DNA of 11,447 nt from an uncultured Roseateles sp. (lineage in GTDB: Bacteria > Pseudomonadota > Gammaproteobacteria > Burkholderiales > Burkholderiaceae), in assembly GCA_946480605.1 (NCBI GenBank), contig CAMLKW010000146.1, forward strand, positions 1 to 11,447, in the 5' to 3' direction. The position numbers and the translations under genes were made by a program. Positions 1 to 7,698 of the stretch are shown one piece after another (positions within the stretch are counted from its first letter, which is position 1; each line of letters opens with the position of its first letter). The notes under the pieces are model-generated. The model was not told the DNA's origin. It saw only the letters and a program-made list of their open reading frames with translations, and searched no databases.

Positions 1-211
1 CGCCGCGCAGGAACCACAGCAGCTCCAGGATGATGGACTTCAGGTGCACCTTCTTGGTGGTCACCAGCGGGAAGCCTTGGCCTAAGTCGAAGCGCATCTG
101 GTGACCGAACACGCTGCGCGTGCCGGTGCCGGTGCGGTCGCTTTTCTGCACGCCATGCTCGAACACATGGCGCATGAAATCTTCGTACTGGTGCGGAGGG
201 CGGATGCTCAT
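1..211 (-). CDS. thyA: Thymidylate synthase, N-terminal part (cut by window edge)
   Basis: Thymidylate synthase converts dUMP to dTMP using methylene-tetrahydrofolate, in the cytoplasm. Only the first 70 residues are inside the window. They contain the family's N-terminal hallmarks: DRTGTG (residues 25-30, whose Arg26 matches the dUMP-phosphate-binding Arg21 of E. coli), [18 protein letters not shown] and ELLWFLRG (63-70, Glu63 matching E. coli Glu58). The start is uncertain. ATG at 211 gives MSIRPP; an in-frame ATG at 220 would add three residues and leave only 3 nt after the tetR stop. Neither has a convincing Shine-Dalgarno sequence. The gene follows the efflux repressor on the same strand with no visible terminator, so transcription may continue into it from the efflux operon or from a promoter hidden inside tetR. 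One leucine is the rare codon TTA. The family call is secure from the conserved blocks. Confidence 0.95.
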   Translation of the reverse strand, partial: MSIRPPHQYEDFMRHVFEHGVQKSDRTGTGTRSVFGHQMRFDLGQGFPLVTTKKVHLKSIILELLWFLRG

Positions 212-223
212 GCCCGCCATTGT

Positions 224-832
224 CTACGGCGCCAGCAGCACCTGCAGCACGCGCCGCATGACGGGCGCGATGGCCGGCGTCTGCTGGCCCAGCGCGGGGT
301 CGCGCACGCTCAGCACCATCAGCCCGTTGAACAGCGCGCCCAGCAGCAGCGCACGGCCCTGGATCTCCTGCGGCGTCAGCGCCGCCGCGTGTTCGCCCAA
401 GCCCTGGCGCACCAGTGCCTGGGCCTGTTCGTTGACCAGCGCCTGGCTCTGCCGCACGACGGCGGCCAGCTTGGGGTTGCGGCCGGCCTCGGCCAGCACT
501 TCCAGTTGCAGCGCCGACTTGGCCACCTGGCTGTGCTCGTCGATGGCCTGCTCGGTGCCGGCCAGCATCTTCTGCAGCAGGTCGCCTTCCTGCTGGAACT
601 CGGCAATGCGCGCCAGCACCTCCTCGCAGTCCCGCTCGACGATGGCCGCGATGATGTCGTCCTTGTTCTCGAACAGGTTGTAGATGTGGCCCGGGCTCAT
701 GCCCGCCGTCTTGGCGATCTCGGCCATGCTGGCGGCGTGGAAGCCGCGGCGGCGAAAGCATTCGGCCGCGGCGTCCAGCACCTGCTGGCGGCGCGCCAGC
801 GTGCGGTCGGAGGGGTGGATGGAGGCAGTCAC
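224..832 (-). CDS. TetR/AcrR-family repressor of the efflux operon
   Basis: This is a 202-residue TetR-family regulator, a normal length. The N-terminal DNA-binding domain spans about residues 10-58: RRQQVLDAAAECFRRRGF as helix 1, then the helix-turn-helix SMAEIAKTAGMSPGHIYNLF (35-54), followed by NKDDI. The remaining C-terminal part is helical and variable, as expected for a ligand pocket and dimer interface. The chosen start is GTG at 832. It overlaps the TGA of the upstream outer-membrane-factor gene as GTGA and has no Shine-Dalgarno sequence, so translation is probably coupled to that gene. The open frame extends upstream to about 1483, but that part is antisense-like shadow of the neighbour. 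The likely role is repression of the operon it ends, through the GAATGA-N4-TCATTC sites ahead of the membrane-fusion gene. Inducers would be pump substrates. The family is clear; the target and ligand are inferred from position. Confidence 0.92.
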   Translation of the reverse strand: MTASIHPSDRTLARRQQVLDAAAECFRRRGFHAASMAEIAKTAGMSPGHIYNLFENKDDIIAAIVERDCEEVLARIAEFQQEGDLLQKMLAGTEQAIDEHSQVAKSALQLEVLAEAGRNPKLAAVVRQSQALVNEQAQALVRQGLGEHAAALTPQEIQGRALLLGALFNGLMVLSVRDPALGQQTPAIAPVMRRVLQVLLAP

Positions 833-2235
833 GACGCGGATTGTGGCGCTGCTGTGCCGGTGGTGGATCCGCCACCCAAGGCCTTGTACAGCGTCACGCG
901 GTTGACCTGCTGCGCCAGCCGCGCGTTGATCAGCCCCTGCTCGGCGGCGTAGAGCGAGCGCTGCGCATCCAGCGTCGCGAGGCGGTCGTCCAGGCCCTGC
1001 CGGAAGCGGGCCTCGGCCAGCCGCAGCGCGTCCCGCGTCTGGCCCACCAGGCGCTGCTGCGACGCGACCTGTTGCCCCAGCGTGGCGCGTGCGGCGAGCG
1101 CATCGGCCACATCGCGGAAGGCGGCCTGGATGCTCTTCTCGTACTGCGCCACGGCGATGTCGCGGTCCACCTGGGCGATCTTCAGGTTGGCGTTGTTGCG
1201 GCCGGCGTCGAAGATCGGCAGCGATACCTGCGGCACGAAGCTCCAGATGCCGGAGCCCGAGCGGAACAGCCCGTCCAGCTCGCCGCTGGCCGTGCCGGCG
1301 CTGGCGGTCAGGCTGATGCGCGGGAAGAAGGCCGCGCGCGCCGCGCCGATGTTGGCGTTGGCGGCCTGCAGCGTGCGCTCGGCCTGCTGCACGTCGGGGC
1401 GGGTCAGCAGCACATCGCTGGGCAGGCCGGCCGACAGCTCGGCGAGCTGCGTGACGGGGGCATCGGTGCCGGCGGCGGGCCACTGCGCGGCGGTCAGCGG
1501 CTGGCCCACCAGCAGCTCCAGCGCGTTGCGGTCCTGCGCGACCTGCGCGGTCAGGCTGGCCAGGTCGCTCTGCGCCTGCTCGGCGGCGATCTCGGCCTGG
1601 CGCAGATCCAGCGTGGACGACACACCCGCGCCCTGCAGCCGCTGCGTCAGACGCAGGCTGTCCTGCCGGGCCTGCAGCGTCTGCTCGGCGAGAGCCAGCC
1701 GCTCCTGGTCGGCCGCCAGCGTCAGCCAGCCGCCGGCCACCTGGGCGACGAGGCTGATCTGCGCGCTGCGGCGCGCGTCGTCTGTGGCAAGGTACTGCTG
1801 CAGTGCCGCGTCGTTCAGGCTCCTGACCCGGCCGAACAGGTCCAGCTCCCAGGCGCTGACGCCCAGCGTGGCCGTGTACTGGCGCGTGATGGTGCCGCCA
1901 GGGGCGCGGTTGGCCGTCTGCCCGGCGCCTGCGGCCACCGTGGGCAGACGGTCGGCCTGCTGCACGCCGTACTGCGCCTGGGCGCGGGTCACGTTCAGCA
2001 CCGCCACGCGCAGGTCGCGGTTGTTGGCCAGGGCTTGCTCGATCAGCGTCTGCAGCCTGGCATCGGTGAAGAACTCGCGCCAGCCGAGGTCGGCGGCCTT
2101 GGCGTCAGCCGTGGTTGTTTGTGGGACGGGCCATTGCGCGGCGACGGGGGCAGCGGGGCGCTCGTAGGTGGGCGCCAGGCTGGCGCAGCCGGCGAGCGTC
2201 AGGCTCGCGGCGAGGATGGTCAGGAACTTGGTCAT
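829..2235 (-). CDS. RND efflux outer-membrane factor, NodT/OprM type
   Basis: The 468-residue protein is the outer-membrane channel of the tripartite pump. It has a lipoprotein signal with lipobox LAGC and acylated Cys17 followed by Ala, consistent with outer-membrane sorting. Two repeated OEP (outer-membrane efflux protein) domains follow, roughly residues 60-250 and 270-450. Family signatures visible are GWREFFTDARLQTLIEQAL, NNRDLRVAVLNV, WELDLFGRVRSL, LTRPDVQQAE, the FDAGRNNANL segment, QYEKSIQAAFRDVADALA, and a LYKALGGG ending typical of NodT/OprM proteins. A good ribosome site, GGAGG, lies 9 nt before the ATG inside the end of the transporter gene, and the two genes are separated by a single base. 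The last four bases overlap the start of tetR. It presumably docks with the co-encoded membrane-fusion protein and RND pump. Substrate range cannot be read from the sequence. Confidence 0.95.
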   Translation of the reverse strand: MTKFLTILAASLTLAGCASLAPTYERPAAPVAAQWPVPQTTTADAKAADLGWREFFTDARLQTLIEQALANNRDLRVAVLNVTRAQAQYGVQQADRLPTVAAGAGQTANRAPGGTITRQYTATLGVSAWELDLFGRVRSLNDAALQQYLATDDARRSAQISLVAQVAGGWLTLAADQERLALAEQTLQARQDSLRLTQRLQGAGVSSTLDLRQAEIAAEQAQSDLASLTAQVAQDRNALELLVGQPLTAAQWPAAGTDAPVTQLAELSAGLPSDVLLTRPDVQQAERTLQAANANIGAARAAFFPRISLTASAGTASGELDGLFRSGSGIWSFVPQVSLPIFDAGRNNANLKIAQVDRDIAVAQYEKSIQAAFRDVADALAARATLGQQVASQQRLVGQTRDALRLAEARFRQGLDDRLATLDAQRSLYAAEQGLINARLAQQVNRVTLYKALGGGSTTGTAAPQSAS

Positions 2236-2236
2236 G

Positions 2237-5200
2237 TCACAGGCCCTCCAGGGCTTGAGGCGCGGCCACGGGGGCGGGCGCCGGGGATGTCTTCTTCGGG
2301 AACCAGCGCTGCACGGCGATGAAGAACACCGGCACGAAGAAGATGCCCAGCACCGTCGCGCTCAGCATGCCGCCCAGCACGCCGGTGCCGATGGCGTTCT
2401 GGCTGCCGGAGCCGGCGCCGGTGGCGATGGCCAGCGGCAGCACGCCCAGGGCAAAGGCCAGCGAGGTCATCAGGATGGGGCGCAGGCGCAGGCGCACGGC
2501 TTCCAGCGTGGCGGTGATCGCGTCCTTGCCGTGCTCCATCTGCTCCTTGGCGAACTCCACGATCAGGATCGCGTTCTTCGCCGACAGGCCGATGGTGGTC
2601 AGCAGGCCGACCTGGAAATACACGTCGTTGGACAGGCCACGCATCGACGCCGCCAGCAGCGCGCCGATGACGCCCAGCGGCACCACCAGCATCACCGAGA
2701 ACGGGATGCTCCAGCTCTCGTACAGCGCGGCCAGGCACAGGAAGACCACCAGCAGCGAGATCGCGTACAGCATGGGCGCCTGGTCGCCGGTCAGGCGTTC
2801 CTGGTAGGACAGGCCGGTCCAGCTGACGCCGATGCCGGGCGGCAGCTGGGCCACGATGGCCTCCACCGACTTCATCGCCGCGCCCGAGCTCTGGCCCGGT
2901 GCCGGCTGGCCCAGCACTTCCAGCGCGGGCAGGCCGTTGTAGCGCTCCAGGCGGGGCGAGCCCAGCTCCCAGTGCGCCGTGCCGAAGGCCGAGAACGGCA
3001 CCATCTGGCCCGACGCGTTGCGCACGCGCCAGTTGTTCAGGTCCTCGGGCTGCATGCGGTAGGCGGCGTCGGCCTGCAGGTAGACCTTCTTCACGCGGCC
3101 GCGGTCGATGAAGTCGTTGACGTAGCTGCCACCCCAGGCGGTGGACAGCAGCGCATTGATGTCGGCCACCGAGATGCCGAGCGCACCTGCCTTGGCCGTG
3201 TCCACGTCCAGGCGAAGCTGGGGCGCGTCTTCCAGGCCGTTGGGGCGCACGGCCACCAGCGTCGGGTCCTTGGCCGCCATGCCCAGGAACTGGTTGCGTG
3301 CGGCCACCAGCGCCTCGCGGCCCACGCCGCCCTGGTCCTGCAGGTAGATGTCGAAGCCGCTGGCATTGCCCAGCTCCAGCACCGCCGGCGGCGCGAAGGC
3401 GAAGACCGAGGCGTCGCGGTACTGCATGAACGCGCCCATCGCGCGGCCGGCGATGGCCTGCACCTTTTGCGCGGCGGCCTTGCGCAGGCTCCAGTCCTTC
3501 AGCTTCACGAAGCCGATGGCCATGTTCTCGCCGCGGCCGGCGAAGCTGAAGCCGGTGACGGCGAACACGGATTCGACGTTGTCCTTCTCGTTCGTCAGGA
3601 AGTGGTTCTCGACGCGCTGCACCACGTCCAGCGTGCGGGCCTGCGTGGCGCCGGCGGGCAGCTGGATCTGCGAGAACAGGATGCCCTGGTCTTCCTCCGG
3701 CAGGAAGGACGTGGGCAGGCGCAGGAACAGCCAGGCCATGCCCAGCACCAGCGCGCCGTAGACCACCAGGTGGCGGCCCCAGCGGCGGATCATGCGGGCG
3801 ACCACGCCTTGGTAGCCGTTGGTGGCGCTGTCAAAGCGGCGGTTGAAGGCGCCGAAGAAGCCGCGCGTGGCGGGGCCGTGGCCGGGCTTGAGCAGCGTGG
3901 CGCACAGCGCCGGCGTCAGCACCAGCGCGACGAACACCGACAGCACCATGGCCGACACGATGGTGATCGAGAACTGGCGGTAGATGACGCCGGTCGATCC
4001 ACCGAAGAAGGCCATGGGCACGAACACGGCCGACAGCACCAGCGCGATACCCACCAGCGCGCCGGTGATCTGGCCCATGGACTTGCGCGTCGCCTCCTTG
4101 GGCGACAGGCCCTCCTCGGTCATCACGCGCTCGACGTTCTCGACCACGACGATGGCGTCGTCCACCAGCAGGCCGATGGCCAGCACCAGGCCGAACATCG
4201 TCAGCGTGTTGATCGAGAAGCCCGCCGCGGCCATGACGCCGAAAGTGCCCAGCAGCACCACCGGCACGGCGATCGTCGGGATCAGCGTCGCGCGGAAGTT
4301 CTGCAGGAACAGATACATCACGAGGAACACGAGGATCACGGCCTCGATCAGCGTCTTCACCACCTCGTGGATGGACACCTCGACGAAGGGCGTGCTGTCG
4401 TAGGGGATGACGGCCTTCACGCCGGCGGGCATGAAGGGTTCCATGCGCTTCAGTTCCGCCTCCACGGCCTTGGCGGTGGACAAGGCGTTGGCGCCGGTGG
4501 CCAGCTTGACGGCCAGGCCCGCGGCGGGCTTGCCGTTGTAGCGCGACAGCGTGGCGTAGCTCTCGGCGCCCAGCTCCACGCGGGCCACGTCGCGCAGGTG
4601 CACGGTGGCGCCGTCGGCGGCCGTCTTCAGCACGATGTTGCGGAACTGCTCCGGCGTCTGCAGCCGGCTCTGCGCCGTGACCGTGGCGTTGAGTTGCTGG
4701 CCCACGTTGGCGGGCGCGGCGCCCAGCTGGCCGGCGGAGACTTGCGCGTTCTGCGCCTGGATGGCGGCCGTCACGTCGGCCGGGGTCAGGCCGTGCTGGT
4801 TGAGCTGGTTGGGGTTCAGCCAGATGCGCATCGCGTACTGGGCGCCGAACAGCTGCACCTCACCCACGCCTTCCACGCGGCTCAGCGGGTCCAGCACCTG
4901 GGTGGAGACGTAGTCCGACAGGTCCACCTGGGACTGCTTGCCGTCCTCGGACACGAAGCCCACCACCATCAGGAAGTTGATGGTGGACTTGACCACCTGC
5001 ACGCCCTGGCGCTGCACTTCCTGCGGCAGCAGCGGCGTGGCGGCGGCCAACTTGTTCTGCACCTGCACCTGGGCGGTGTCGGGGTTGGTGCCGGCGGCGA
5101 AGGTCAGCGTGATGCTGGCATTGCCCTGCGAGTCCGACGTGGACGACATATAGGTCAGGCCGTCTATGCCCTTGAGCTTTTGCTCGATGACCTGGGTGAC

Positions 5201-5380
5201 GGTGTCTTCTAGCGTCTTGGCGGAGGCGCCGGGGTAGCTGGCGTTGATGGAGACCTGCGGCGGCGCGATGCTGGGGTATTGCGAGACCGGCAGCGTCTCG
5301 ATGGAGAGCGCGCCGGCCAGCATGACGACGATGGCCAGCACCCACGCGAAGATGGGGCGGTCGATGAAGAAGCGGGACAT
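2237..5380 (-). CDS. RND multidrug efflux transporter, HAE1/AcrB family
   Basis: The 1047-residue inner-membrane pump is almost the length of AcrB (1049). It works as a drug/proton antiporter expelling hydrophobic or amphiphilic compounds. The start is ATG at 5380, giving the classic [17 protein letters not shown]; the ribosome site GGGAG sits about 9 nt upstream. The proton-relay residues are all present: Asp407-Asp408 in [14 protein letters not shown] (same numbering as AcrB), Lys935 in [14 protein letters not shown], Arg965 and Thr972 in [11 protein letters not shown]. The switch-loop motif FSFAGRGEN (611-619) of the porter domain is intact, as are the N-terminal repeat features YPSIAPPQV and YPGASA. 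The two halves each carry a large periplasmic loop. A proline/alanine-rich tail of about 17 residues ends the protein. The gene lies 16 nt after the membrane-fusion gene and 1 nt before the outer-membrane gene. The family is certain; the named orthologue (AcrB, MexB, TtgB, BpeB and so on) is not. Confidence 0.97.
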   Translation of the reverse strand: MSRFFIDRPIFAWVLAIVVMLAGALSIETLPVSQYPSIAPPQVSINASYPGASAKTLEDTVTQVIEQKLKGIDGLTYMSSTSDSQGNASITLTFAAGTNPDTAQVQVQNKLAAATPLLPQEVQRQGVQVVKSTINFLMVVGFVSEDGKQSQVDLSDYVSTQVLDPLSRVEGVGEVQLFGAQYAMRIWLNPNQLNQHGLTPADVTAAIQAQNAQVSAGQLGAAPANVGQQLNATVTAQSRLQTPEQFRNIVLKTAADGATVHLRDVARVELGAESYATLSRYNGKPAAGLAVKLATGANALSTAKAVEAELKRMEPFMPAGVKAVIPYDSTPFVEVSIHEVVKTLIEAVILVFLVMYLFLQNFRATLIPTIAVPVVLLGTFGVMAAAGFSINTLTMFGLVLAIGLLVDDAIVVVENVERVMTEEGLSPKEATRKSMGQITGALVGIALVLSAVFVPMAFFGGSTGVIYRQFSITIVSAMVLSVFVALVLTPALCATLLKPGHGPATRGFFGAFNRRFDSATNGYQGVVARMIRRWGRHLVVYGALVLGMAWLFLRLPTSFLPEEDQGILFSQIQLPAGATQARTLDVVQRVENHFLTNEKDNVESVFAVTGFSFAGRGENMAIGFVKLKDWSLRKAAAQKVQAIAGRAMGAFMQYRDASVFAFAPPAVLELGNASGFDIYLQDQGGVGREALVAARNQFLGMAAKDPTLVAVRPNGLEDAPQLRLDVDTAKAGALGISVADINALLSTAWGGSYVNDFIDRGRVKKVYLQADAAYRMQPEDLNNWRVRNASGQMVPFSAFGTAHWELGSPRLERYNGLPALEVLGQPAPGQSSGAAMKSVEAIVAQLPPGIGVSWTGLSYQERLTGDQAPMLYAISLLVVFLCLAALYESWSIPFSVMLVVPLGVIGALLAASMRGLSNDVYFQVGLLTTIGLSAKNAILIVEFAKEQMEHGKDAITATLEAVRLRLRPILMTSLAFALGVLPLAIATGAGSGSQNAIGTGVLGGMLSATVLGIFFVPVFFIAVQRWFPKKTSPAPAPVAAPQALEGL

Positions 5381-5396
5381 GGTGGTGGGCTCCCGT

Positions 5397-6611
5397 TCAG
5401 CGCGCCAGCGTGGCCGACGCGGCGATGGCGGCAGCCGCAGGCGCCACGGCCTGCACCGGCGCACCCGGGCGCAGGCGCTGCAGGCCGTCCACGATGAGGT
5501 GGTCGCCGGCCTTCAGGCCTGCCGTCACCAGCCACTGGCCGCGGATGACCGGGCCGGTCTGCAGCTGACGCGCCTCGGCGCGGCCGTCCTTGTCGACCAC
5601 CATGGCCGTCGCGTTGCCCTTGGCGTCACGCGACACGGCGGCCTGCGGCGCCAGCAGCGCCTCGGCCTGCACGCCGCTCTGCACCTGGGCGCGCACATAC
5701 ATGCCCGGCAGCAGCTGGCGCTTGGAGTTGGGGAATTGGGCGCGCAGCGTGACGCTGCCGCTGGCCGGGTCCACCTGCAGCTCGCTGAACTGCAGCTTGC
5801 CTTCCTGCGCGTAGGTGCTGCCGTCCTCCAGCACCAGCTTCACGCGGGCCTGGCCGGCGGCGTCACGCTGCAGCCGGCCTTCGGCCAGGTCGCGCTGCAG
5901 GCGCAGCAGCTCGGCGCTGGTTTGCGTGACGTCCACGTAGATCGGGTCCAGCTGCTGCAGCGTGGCCATGGCGGCGGCCTGGTTGGCCGTGACCAGCGCA
6001 CCGGGCGTCACCGCCGAGCGGCCGATGCGGCCGGCGATGGGCGCGGTCACGCGGGTGCGGTCCAGGTCGATCTGCGCGGCGCGCACGGCGGCGGTGGCGG
6101 CGGCCACGTCGGCCTGGGCCTGCTTCAGCGCGGCCTGGGTGTCGTCGCGCAGCTGCTTGCTGACGGCATCGATGCCGGCCAGCTCGTCATAGCGGGCGGC
6201 CTTCAGCTTGGCGGTGGTGGCATTGGCCTCGGCCTTGGCCAGGGCCGCCTTGGCGCTGTCCAGCGCGGCCTGGTAGCTGGCGGGGTCGATCTGGTAGAGC
6301 AGCTGGCCCGACTTCACATCGCTGCCCTCGGTGAAGGCGCGCGTCTTGACGATGCCGGTCACCTGCGGGCGCACCTCGGCGTTCTGGAAGGCGACGGTGC
6401 GTCCGGCCAGCTCGGCGGTGAGTTCCACGCGCTGCGGCTGCAGCGTGACGACGCCGACCTTGGCGGCCGGTGCGGCGCCCGGCTGGGCGCCGGACTGGGA
6501 CTGGGCCGGACTGCAGGCGCTCAGCGTGAACGCCGCCAGGACGGCGACCGCCACGGTCAGCAGCGTGAATGCCGGCATGCCGAGGGAGGAGCGGGACGGG
6601 AGCTTGGGCAT
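5397..6611 (-). CDS. RND efflux membrane-fusion protein (periplasmic adaptor), AcrA family
   Basis: The 404-residue periplasmic adaptor bridges the RND pump and the outer-membrane channel. It has an N-terminal lipoprotein signal with a long hydrophobic run and lipobox LSAC (Cys33). Next come the first beta-barrel/lipoyl strand ([54 protein letters not shown]), then an Ala-rich coiled-coil hairpin at about residues 110-180, and the returning lipoyl half with [18 protein letters not shown], the family's best signature. The C-terminal barrel and membrane-proximal domain follow, with [21 protein letters not shown] chose ATG at 6611 because an AGAGG ribosome site lies 6 nt upstream. The longer in-frame start at 6647 falls inside the operator and downstream edge of the -10 box, so it cannot be used from that promoter. 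It is the first gene of the four-gene efflux operon. An Ala-rich C-terminal tail is unremarkable for the family. Confidence 0.95.
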   Translation of the reverse strand: MPKLPSRSSLGMPAFTLLTVAVAVLAAFTLSACSPAQSQSGAQPGAAPAAKVGVVTLQPQRVELTAELAGRTVAFQNAEVRPQVTGIVKTRAFTEGSDVKSGQLLYQIDPASYQAALDSAKAALAKAEANATTAKLKAARYDELAGIDAVSKQLRDDTQAALKQAQADVAAATAAVRAAQIDLDRTRVTAPIAGRIGRSAVTPGALVTANQAAAMATLQQLDPIYVDVTQTSAELLRLQRDLAEGRLQRDAAGQARVKLVLEDGSTYAQEGKLQFSELQVDPASGSVTLRAQFPNSKRQLLPGMYVRAQVQSGVQAEALLAPQAAVSRDAKGNATAMVVDKDGRAEARQLQTGPVIRGQWLVTAGLKAGDHLIVDGLQRLRPGAPVQAVAPAAAAIAASATLAR

Positions 6612-6617
6612 GGGAGG

Positions 6618-6622
6618 CCTCT
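6618..6622 (-). promoter_or_regulatory. Ribosome binding site of the membrane-fusion gene
   Basis: AGAGG on the minus strand lies 6 nt before the ATG at 6611. It decides between this start and the in-frame ATG 12 codons upstream, which has no such site and sits in the operator. Confidence 0.7.
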
Positions 6623-6633
6623 GTTTTAGAACT

Positions 6634-6649
6634 GAATGATCGTTCATTC
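6634..6649. promoter_or_regulatory. Proximal TetR-type operator of the efflux operon
   Basis: The inverted repeat GAATGA-N4-TCATTC has perfect 6-bp arms. It matches the style of operators bound by TetR repressors of RND pumps. It overlaps the -10 box (6646-6651), so a bound repressor would block RNA polymerase. The co-encoded TetR protein is the obvious candidate ligand; binding itself is inferred. Confidence 0.75.
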
Positions 6650-6673
6650 TATTTTTGGATCGACCGAAGGCAA
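6646..6673 (-). promoter_or_regulatory. Sigma-70-type promoter of the efflux operon
   Basis: On the minus strand there is a -35 box TTGCCT (6668-6673, 4 of 6 consensus), a 16-nt spacer and a -10 box TAGAAT (6646-6651, 5 of 6 consensus). Transcription would start near 6638-6640, leaving a leader of roughly 28 nt before the ATG at 6611. The two operator copies flank this promoter, one on the -10 and one just upstream of the -35. Confidence 0.6.
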
Positions 6674-6682
6674 GTGAAATCT

Positions 6683-6698
6683 GAATGACCGTTCAGTC
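6683..6698. promoter_or_regulatory. Distal, imperfect TetR-type operator
   Basis: GAATGA-N4-TCAGTC repeats the proximal operator with one arm mismatch (TCAGTC for TCATTC). The centre-to-centre distance is 49 bp. The arms can also be read as CTGAA-N6-TTCAG at 6681-6696. It lies about 10 bp upstream of the -35 box. It could serve as a second repressor site, giving cooperative or looped repression. Confidence 0.55.
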
Positions 6699-6792
6699 CC
6701 GTGGGGTCATTCGGGCTAGACCGTGACAAGCGCCACGAATCGCAAGGTCCACCAGCGTCCGCGGGCGACCGAGCGCGTATTTCCCTGCCTTT

Positions 6793-6826
6793 ATGAGAAT
6801 GATTCGCAAATAAAAGTAATTCTCAT
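6793..6826. promoter_or_regulatory. Twin Fur-box-like operator
   Basis: Two sites resembling the 7-1-7 Fur consensus TGATAAT-N-ATTATCA lie side by side. The site at 6794-6808 reads TGAGAAT-G-ATTCGCA (11 of 14 matches). The site at 6811-6825 has right half ATTCTCA (6 of 7) and a weaker left half (4 of 7). Their outer halves form a perfect 8-bp inverted repeat, ATGAGAAT at 6793-6800 and ATTCTCAT at 6819-6826. The AT-rich patch stands out sharply in this GC-rich DNA. It ends immediately before the -10 box of the rightward promoter, so Fur-Fe(II) binding would repress the DUF4198/EF-hand/receptor cassette. The consensus match is seen; control by Fur is inferred. Confidence 0.75.
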
Positions 6827-6827
6827 C

Positions 6828-6833
6828 TATAGT
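6828..6833 (+). promoter_or_regulatory. -10 box of the rightward cassette promoter
   Basis: TATAGT matches the -10 consensus at 5 of 6 positions and sits right after the Fur-like operator. The -35 region is weak: TTCGCA at 6803-6808 is available only with a long 19-nt spacer and lies inside the first Fur-like box. The transcript would start near 6840, giving a leader of about 55 nt. Confidence 0.5.
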
Positions 6834-6894
6834 GCAGCGCCGATGCCAGCCAGCCGCCACATCACGCCCCGATGAACCTAGCCAACCTCCACCC

Positions 6895-7698
6895 ATGTCC
6901 CTCCTACGGCCCCCAAGACTCGCCTTCTGGCTGACCCCGCTGCTGCTCAGCGCTGGCGCCCAGGCCCATTCGCCCTACCTCAAGCCCAACGCCTTCAACA
7001 CCGAGGAGCAGCGCAAGCATGTGACGGTGGAGGCCTCGTTTGCCGAGGGCGACCTGCGCCCCGACGTGGCGATGAAGTCCGATGCCTTCCACCTGATCGG
7101 CCCCGATGGCAAGAAGCTGCCGCTGGCGCCGGCCGCCGTGCTGAAGGACGCCAGCTACCTGGAGGTGCCGCTGGCCGCCGGCAGCGGCACCTACCTGGTG
7201 TCGTCCGGTGTGCGCAAGGGCCGCCTGGCCAAGGGCGTGCTGCGTGGCGGCAAGGTGCACTTCGCCGAGCGCAAGGACGACGTGCAGCCCGGCGACCAGC
7301 CCATCGAGGTGCAGAGCCTCACCCGCGCCGACGTCTACGTGACCCGCGGCAAGCCCAGCGCGTCGCTGGACTTCGACACCGAGGGCGTCGAGATCCATCC
7401 GGTCACCAAGCCCTACGACCTCTACGCCGGCGAGACCGTCACCGTGCGCGTGCGCGAGAACCGCAAGCCGCTGGTCGGCGAGACGCTGATCGTCATTGCC
7501 GACGGCCAGAACTACGCCCGCCAGAAGCAGGCCGAGCAGGACTTCAGCACCAACGCCGCCGGCGAGGTCAGCTTCAAGCCCAGGACCGCGGGCCTGTACC
7601 TGCTGCAGGTGCGCGTGCGCCGCGCGTCGCCCGACAACCCCGCGCTGTGGCTCAGCAACACCGCCACGCTCACGATCGAAGTCCAGCCCCAGCCATGA
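6895..7698 (+). CDS. Secreted DUF4198-family protein, probable metal-uptake accessory
   Basis: The 267-residue protein has a clear signal peptide (MSLLRPPRLAFWLTPLLLS) with predicted cleavage after AQA at residue 24, so the mature protein would begin HSPYLKPNAF. The body resembles the DUF4198 family, which Pfam describes as a nickel-uptake substrate-specific region and which often sits near TonB receptors. Visible blocks are the SPYLKPN start, a middle FHLIGPDGKKL segment, and beta-rich C-terminal repeats with PYDLYAGETVTVRVRENRKP and AAGEVSFKPRTAGLYLLQV, which looks like an Ig-like or carboxypeptidase-regulatory beta-sandwich. The mature chain has no cysteine. The start is ATG at 6895, chosen for the signal peptide; no Shine-Dalgarno is evident. 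The earlier in-frame GTG at 6832 lies in the -10 box. As the first gene after the Fur-like sites it is probably iron-regulated. Its true ligand is unknown; nickel, iron or heme handling are all possible. Confidence 0.85.
   Translation: MSLLRPPRLAFWLTPLLLSAGAQAHSPYLKPNAFNTEEQRKHVTVEASFAEGDLRPDVAMKSDAFHLIGPDGKKLPLAPAAVLKDASYLEVPLAAGSGTYLVSSGVRKGRLAKGVLRGGKVHFAERKDDVQPGDQPIEVQSLTRADVYVTRGKPSASLDFDTEGVEIHPVTKPYDLYAGETVTVRVRENRKPLVGETLIVIADGQNYARQKQAEQDFSTNAAGEVSFKPRTAGLYLLQVRVRRASPDNPALWLSNTATLTIEVQPQP

Noticed and set aside
833..1483. Upstream extension of the TetR reading frame
   Set aside because: The added 217 residues are Arg/Ala-rich with no homology pattern and lie wholly inside the outer-membrane-factor gene. 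The TetR domain begins right after the GTG at 832.
2168..5212. 1014-residue open frame on the plus strand opposite the RND transporter
   Set aside because: Its translation is a His/Gln/Arg/Gly-rich string with no domain, typical of the antisense frame of a GC-rich gene. The minus-strand RND protein has all family motifs.
5244..6629. 461-residue open frame on the plus strand opposite the membrane-fusion gene
   Set aside because: Repetitive His/Gly/Leu-rich translation from antisense codons; it also spans the gap between two well-supported genes.
6693..6896. 67-residue minus-strand open frame across the Fur/TetR control region
   Set aside because: It covers the Fur-like boxes and promoter, has no ribosome site or recognisable domain, and looks like chance.
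6872..6934. 20-codon open frame (starting MNLANLHPCP) overlapping the DUF4198 start
   Set aside because: It could be a leader peptide, but there is no ribosome site, no biased residues and no attenuator structure to support it.
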